From the NCBI GenBank assembly GCA_030748575.1, contig JASMLR010000007.1:62001-126000 (forward strand): a stretch of 64,000 nucleotides of DNA. Direction: 5' to 3'. Source of the stretch: Phycisphaerales bacterium. GTDB lineage: Bacteria > Planctomycetota > Phycisphaerae > Phycisphaerales > SM1A02. The notes below the pieces were generated by a model. That model did not search any database and was not told the DNA's origin. It saw nothing but the letters and a program-made list of their open reading frames with translations. The position numbers and the translations under genes are program-made. This document shows, piece after piece, positions 61,563-64,000 of the stretch; the first letter of the stretch is position 1, and every line of letters begins with the position of its first letter.

Positions 61563-62376
61563 GATGCAGAGCAACTTCGACTTCCTGCAGAAGTACGACG
61601 ATCGGGTGGCTCATCTCGCTGCGCAGGCAGAAGCGTACGTACACAGCGACCCGGATTCAGCGCTGTTCAAACTGCGTCTGATGGTTGAAACCATGGCGAG
61701 GACGCTCGTCGACATGCAGGCCCCGGAGCTGGTGGACGCGGATCTGGCCGTCATGTTGCGTTCGCTCCAGCGAAGTGGTCTTCTGTCGAGGCGAGAGGCC
61801 GATGGCATGCATGCCATTCGGCGTGACGGAAACGCAGCTGTCCATGGGCACGACAGTACGACGCCGACGGCGATGCGGCGGCTCAAGGACGCCTGGACGC
61901 TGTCGCGGTGGTATGCGCGCACGGTTCGCAGGGGGGCCAGGGTGGACCCGCCGGCCTTTCACGCGCCGCCGCCGCCCGCGGGAGACGCGGCGCAGCGGTC
62001 CGCCAGAGCGCGGGCCGAGGCGCTGGAGGAGGCCGTGGAGGCCCGCCGCGCCCGCACGCGGGAGGCCTTGCTGCTGTTCGGCGATGCGGACGACCTGAAG
62101 GCGATGCGGTGGCGGCTCCGTGGCGAACTGCGGGGGCTTGAGTTCGTCGCGGCCGCGGCCGGCGAACCGGTCGTCGACGCCGACTTCGTCGCGGTGGTCA
62201 TGGCCATGGATCTGGAGCAGATTCTGGAGCACCCGGCGTGGGGTCGATCGAGCCGGGAGGCGAAATCAGCGGTAGAATCGCAGTTTGAGGCCTTCAAGTC
62301 TGCACATGCCGCGGCCGAAAGCGAATATCTGGCCAACCGGGCTGCACTGGCCAGAGAAGGCCGGCCGAAGGGCTGA
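61555..62376 (+). CDS. DUF4145-like domain protein
   Basis: A 273-residue protein. The first 130 residues (SNFDFLQKYDDRVAHLAAQA and DPDSALFKLRLMVETMA, then HAIRRDGNAAVHG) match the DUF4145 helical domain found at the N-terminus of type I restriction subunits and in stand-alone regulators. The rest is a helical, charged region. AGGAGG lies six bases before the GTG at 61555, which decides that start over ATG 61564. No restriction genes are nearby. Confidence 0.75.
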   Translation: MGEMQSNFDFLQKYDDRVAHLAAQAEAYVHSDPDSALFKLRLMVETMARTLVDMQAPELVDADLAVMLRSLQRSGLLSRREADGMHAIRRDGNAAVHGHDSTTPTAMRRLKDAWTLSRWYARTVRRGARVDPPAFHAPPPPAGDAAQRSARARAEALEEAVEARRARTREALLLFGDADDLKAMRWRLRGELRGLEFVAAAAGEPVVDADFVAVVMAMDLEQILEHPAWGRSSREAKSAVESQFEAFKSAHAAAESEYLANRAALAREGRPKG

Positions 62377-62536
62377 CTGGCAGCAGGACGCTGCAAAGGG
62401 TGCATGATCTGTGCCGACTGTGCCGATTTGAATGGCCTGAAGGTGCTGCTCCCGGCGATGCTGAGGGTTGCATTGGACGTGAAATGAGCCACACTTGGGG
62501 GACAGGGCTCCAGATGCGGCGAGAGGATTGACTCAC

Positions 62537-63985
62537 ATGCTCAGTGCGTTGACAGTTGGCGTGGCAACAGTGATGTTGGGAGGTGGCTCCGGCCTGGTCG
62601 GATTCCATCAGGACAGCAACCTTGATCCCGTGGAGGGTTTTGGCGGCTGGTACGGCTGGTCGACGGACCTCCACGAATCGGTTGGGATCATTGGCTCGCC
62701 CAAGAATGAGGCGGGGCAGGCCGAGGTCATCTACATCAGCGACTTCAACGGAAGCGTCGTCGGGAGCGACACGCTCACGGCGTCGGACGGGGAAACGGAC
62801 GATCAGTTCGGATATGCGGTGACCATCGGGGAGGTGACCGGTGCGACGGATGGTGGCGTCGCGTTTGTCTCGGCGCCGGCGTGGGCTGACAGCGAGGGGC
62901 CGGACTATGAGGGTGCCGTCTACGTCTTCACCGACGACGGCAGCGGATCCGTGACGGAGTCGCATCAGATCACGCTGGACAACCCCGGTACGTTCGGCGC
63001 GAGGTTCGGAACCGGCATCGACTTTGATGGTGTTCGGCTGGTGGTTGGCGCAGGGTGGGAGTCACTGGAGGACGATGGCGAGGGCGGCGAGATTCTGAAG
63101 CATGGTGCCGCGTACGTGTACACCATCGCTGCGAACGGAACCCCGACGCTGGAACAAAGGCTGATCTCGGATGCCCCCCAGTTTGAGGCCTACTTCGGCA
63201 CCACCGTGGCGATCGACGGCGATCAGTTGGTGGTTTCCGCGCTCGGTGAGACCGGGGACGTGGCGTATGGTGGGGCGGTCTACGTCTTCGAGCGGAATGA
63301 ATCGGGCGTGTGGGTACAGACCGACCATGTGCGCCCGGATGAGGCCGAGTACGGCGCGTCCTTCTCCTACTCTCTGGACCTGGCTGGCGACACGCTGGTT
63401 GTCGGGTCCCCGTACCGCTCCGGCGGCGACAACGGAGAGGGGATTCCGTACAACGCCCATGGAATGGTGCACATCTTCGAGCGTGTCGGGGGCGTCTTCA
63501 CCGAAGTGCAGCAAGTCGTGCCCCAGCAGCATGCCATGGGGTTTGTGTGGGGTTGGTCCCTGGAGTATGACGGCGCTTCTCTGGCGATCGGCGCGATCAA
63601 CTGGGCGACGGCCGAACTTGGTGAGGGGGCCGTGGCGCTGTGGGAGCAGGGCCCGGATGGCCTGTTTACCCAGGTACGACTCATCCAGAGTTCGGACGTG
63701 GCGTACGGAGATCAGTTCGGGACGTCCGTGGCGCTGTCCGGTGATCGGGTGCTCGTGGGACTGTGGGGCCAGTTGGACGAGGTCTCAGGAGGCGGCGCGT
63801 ACCTCTTCTCACGTGGCTGCGGTGGCGACTTTGATGATGGTGGGGTGATCGACACCGATGACGTGATGGAGGTCATCCTCGACTGGGGCAGCACCGGCAT
63901 CAGCCCCACCGACATCGAGCAGGATCTTGAGGTCGGCATCTATGACCTGCTGGTGCTTCTGGAACACTACGGGGTGTGCGGCTGA
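62537..63985 (+). CDS. surface protein with FG-GAP-like repeats and a dockerin-like C-terminal domain
   Basis: A 482-residue protein with an N-terminal signal segment (MLSALTVGVATVMLGGG). Most of it is made of blades of about 60 residues that repeat DDQFGYAVTI, GARFGTGIDFDGVRLVVGA and AYFGTTVAIDGDQLVVSA, the FG-GAP/integrin-alpha-like propeller pattern. The last 60 residues (CGGDFDDGGVIDTDDVMEV then ILDWGSTG, with a second half near the end) resemble a calcium-binding dockerin-like tail frequent in phycisphaeral surface proteins. GAGAGGA precedes the ATG. The 160-bp gap before it shows no convincing promoter. Confidence 0.8.
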   Translation: MLSALTVGVATVMLGGGSGLVGFHQDSNLDPVEGFGGWYGWSTDLHESVGIIGSPKNEAGQAEVIYISDFNGSVVGSDTLTASDGETDDQFGYAVTIGEVTGATDGGVAFVSAPAWADSEGPDYEGAVYVFTDDGSGSVTESHQITLDNPGTFGARFGTGIDFDGVRLVVGAGWESLEDDGEGGEILKHGAAYVYTIAANGTPTLEQRLISDAPQFEAYFGTTVAIDGDQLVVSALGETGDVAYGGAVYVFERNESGVWVQTDHVRPDEAEYGASFSYSLDLAGDTLVVGSPYRSGGDNGEGIPYNAHGMVHIFERVGGVFTEVQQVVPQQHAMGFVWGWSLEYDGASLAIGAINWATAELGEGAVALWEQGPDGLFTQVRLIQSSDVAYGDQFGTSVALSGDRVLVGLWGQLDEVSGGGAYLFSRGCGGDFDDGGVIDTDDVMEVILDWGSTGISPTDIEQDLEVGIYDLLVLLEHYGVCG

Positions 63986-64000
63986 CGCCGCGCGGGTGAC

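Overview
The window is GC-rich, gene-dense bacterial chromosome and most probably comes from a member of the Planctomycetota, class Phycisphaerae. This rests on a small basic protein of the planctomycete/verrucomicrobial/chlamydial type (40914-41159), a dockerin-like C-terminal tail of the kind common on phycisphaeral surface proteins (62537-63985), a planctomycete-style TIM-barrel protein (39097-39819), and the housekeeping mix. I recognised no tRNA, rRNA, CRISPR array or insertion sequence. Almost every stretch is coding and many neighbouring genes overlap by 4 or 8 bases, so most of the window is read as tightly coupled operons.

Region 1 (1-5799, minus strand) holds the start of a FlgI-like lipoprotein gene cut by the window edge, a small hypothetical gene, and a compact type VII secretion-like locus: a WXG100-type protein, a coiled-coil protein, a second shorter WXG-type protein, and a large membrane-anchored FtsK/SpoIIIE-type ATPase with two tandem ATPase domains. 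No EccB/D/E or EssA/B homologue is present. This is the best candidate for an undescribed system here.

Region 2 (5841-16124, minus strand) is a respiratory super-operon transcribed from 16124 downwards: cytochrome oxidase subunits II (fused to cytochrome c), I and III, a membrane protein, a dihaem cytochrome c, a Rieske protein, a cytochrome b fused to cytochrome c, a CtaG/polyferredoxin fusion, a YtkA/FixH-like protein and a small anchored protein. It would carry electrons from quinol through a bc-type complex to an aa3/caa3-type oxidase, with maturation factors at the 3' end. The secretion-like genes begin 41 bp after it on the same strand.

Region 3 (16222-29846) contains hrpA, ugd, ogt, glyA, trmL, an EF-G-family GTPase, a cupin, two uncharacterised envelope proteins and a MATE transporter. 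Region 4 (29859-36426, minus) is a long run: TPR protein, recX, rhodanese, cdsA, zinc-ribbon coiled-coil protein, nrdR, thrS and infC. infC has no ATG, GTG or TTG start available and appears to begin at ATC. Region 5 (36465-49000) has an envelope lipoprotein, nth-moaE, a TIM-barrel protein, acpS, the small basic protein, an aminotransferase, a glycosyltransferase/thioesterase/DUF971 group, pyrF, a solute-binding protein, cinA and folK. Region 6 (48931-63985) has a TlpA-like lipoprotein, dacB, ligA, uppP, aroK, rpmH, rnc, a glycine-rich repeat protein, a nitrilase-family hydrolase, a PD-(D/E)XK-like protein, a SRPBCC/HAD/TerB-like/DUF4145-like run and a surface protein with FG-GAP-like repeats.

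A pattern running through the window is a TANNNT hexamer only 6-7 bp upstream of the start codon of at least 13 genes, which suggests that leaderless transcription is common in this genome.
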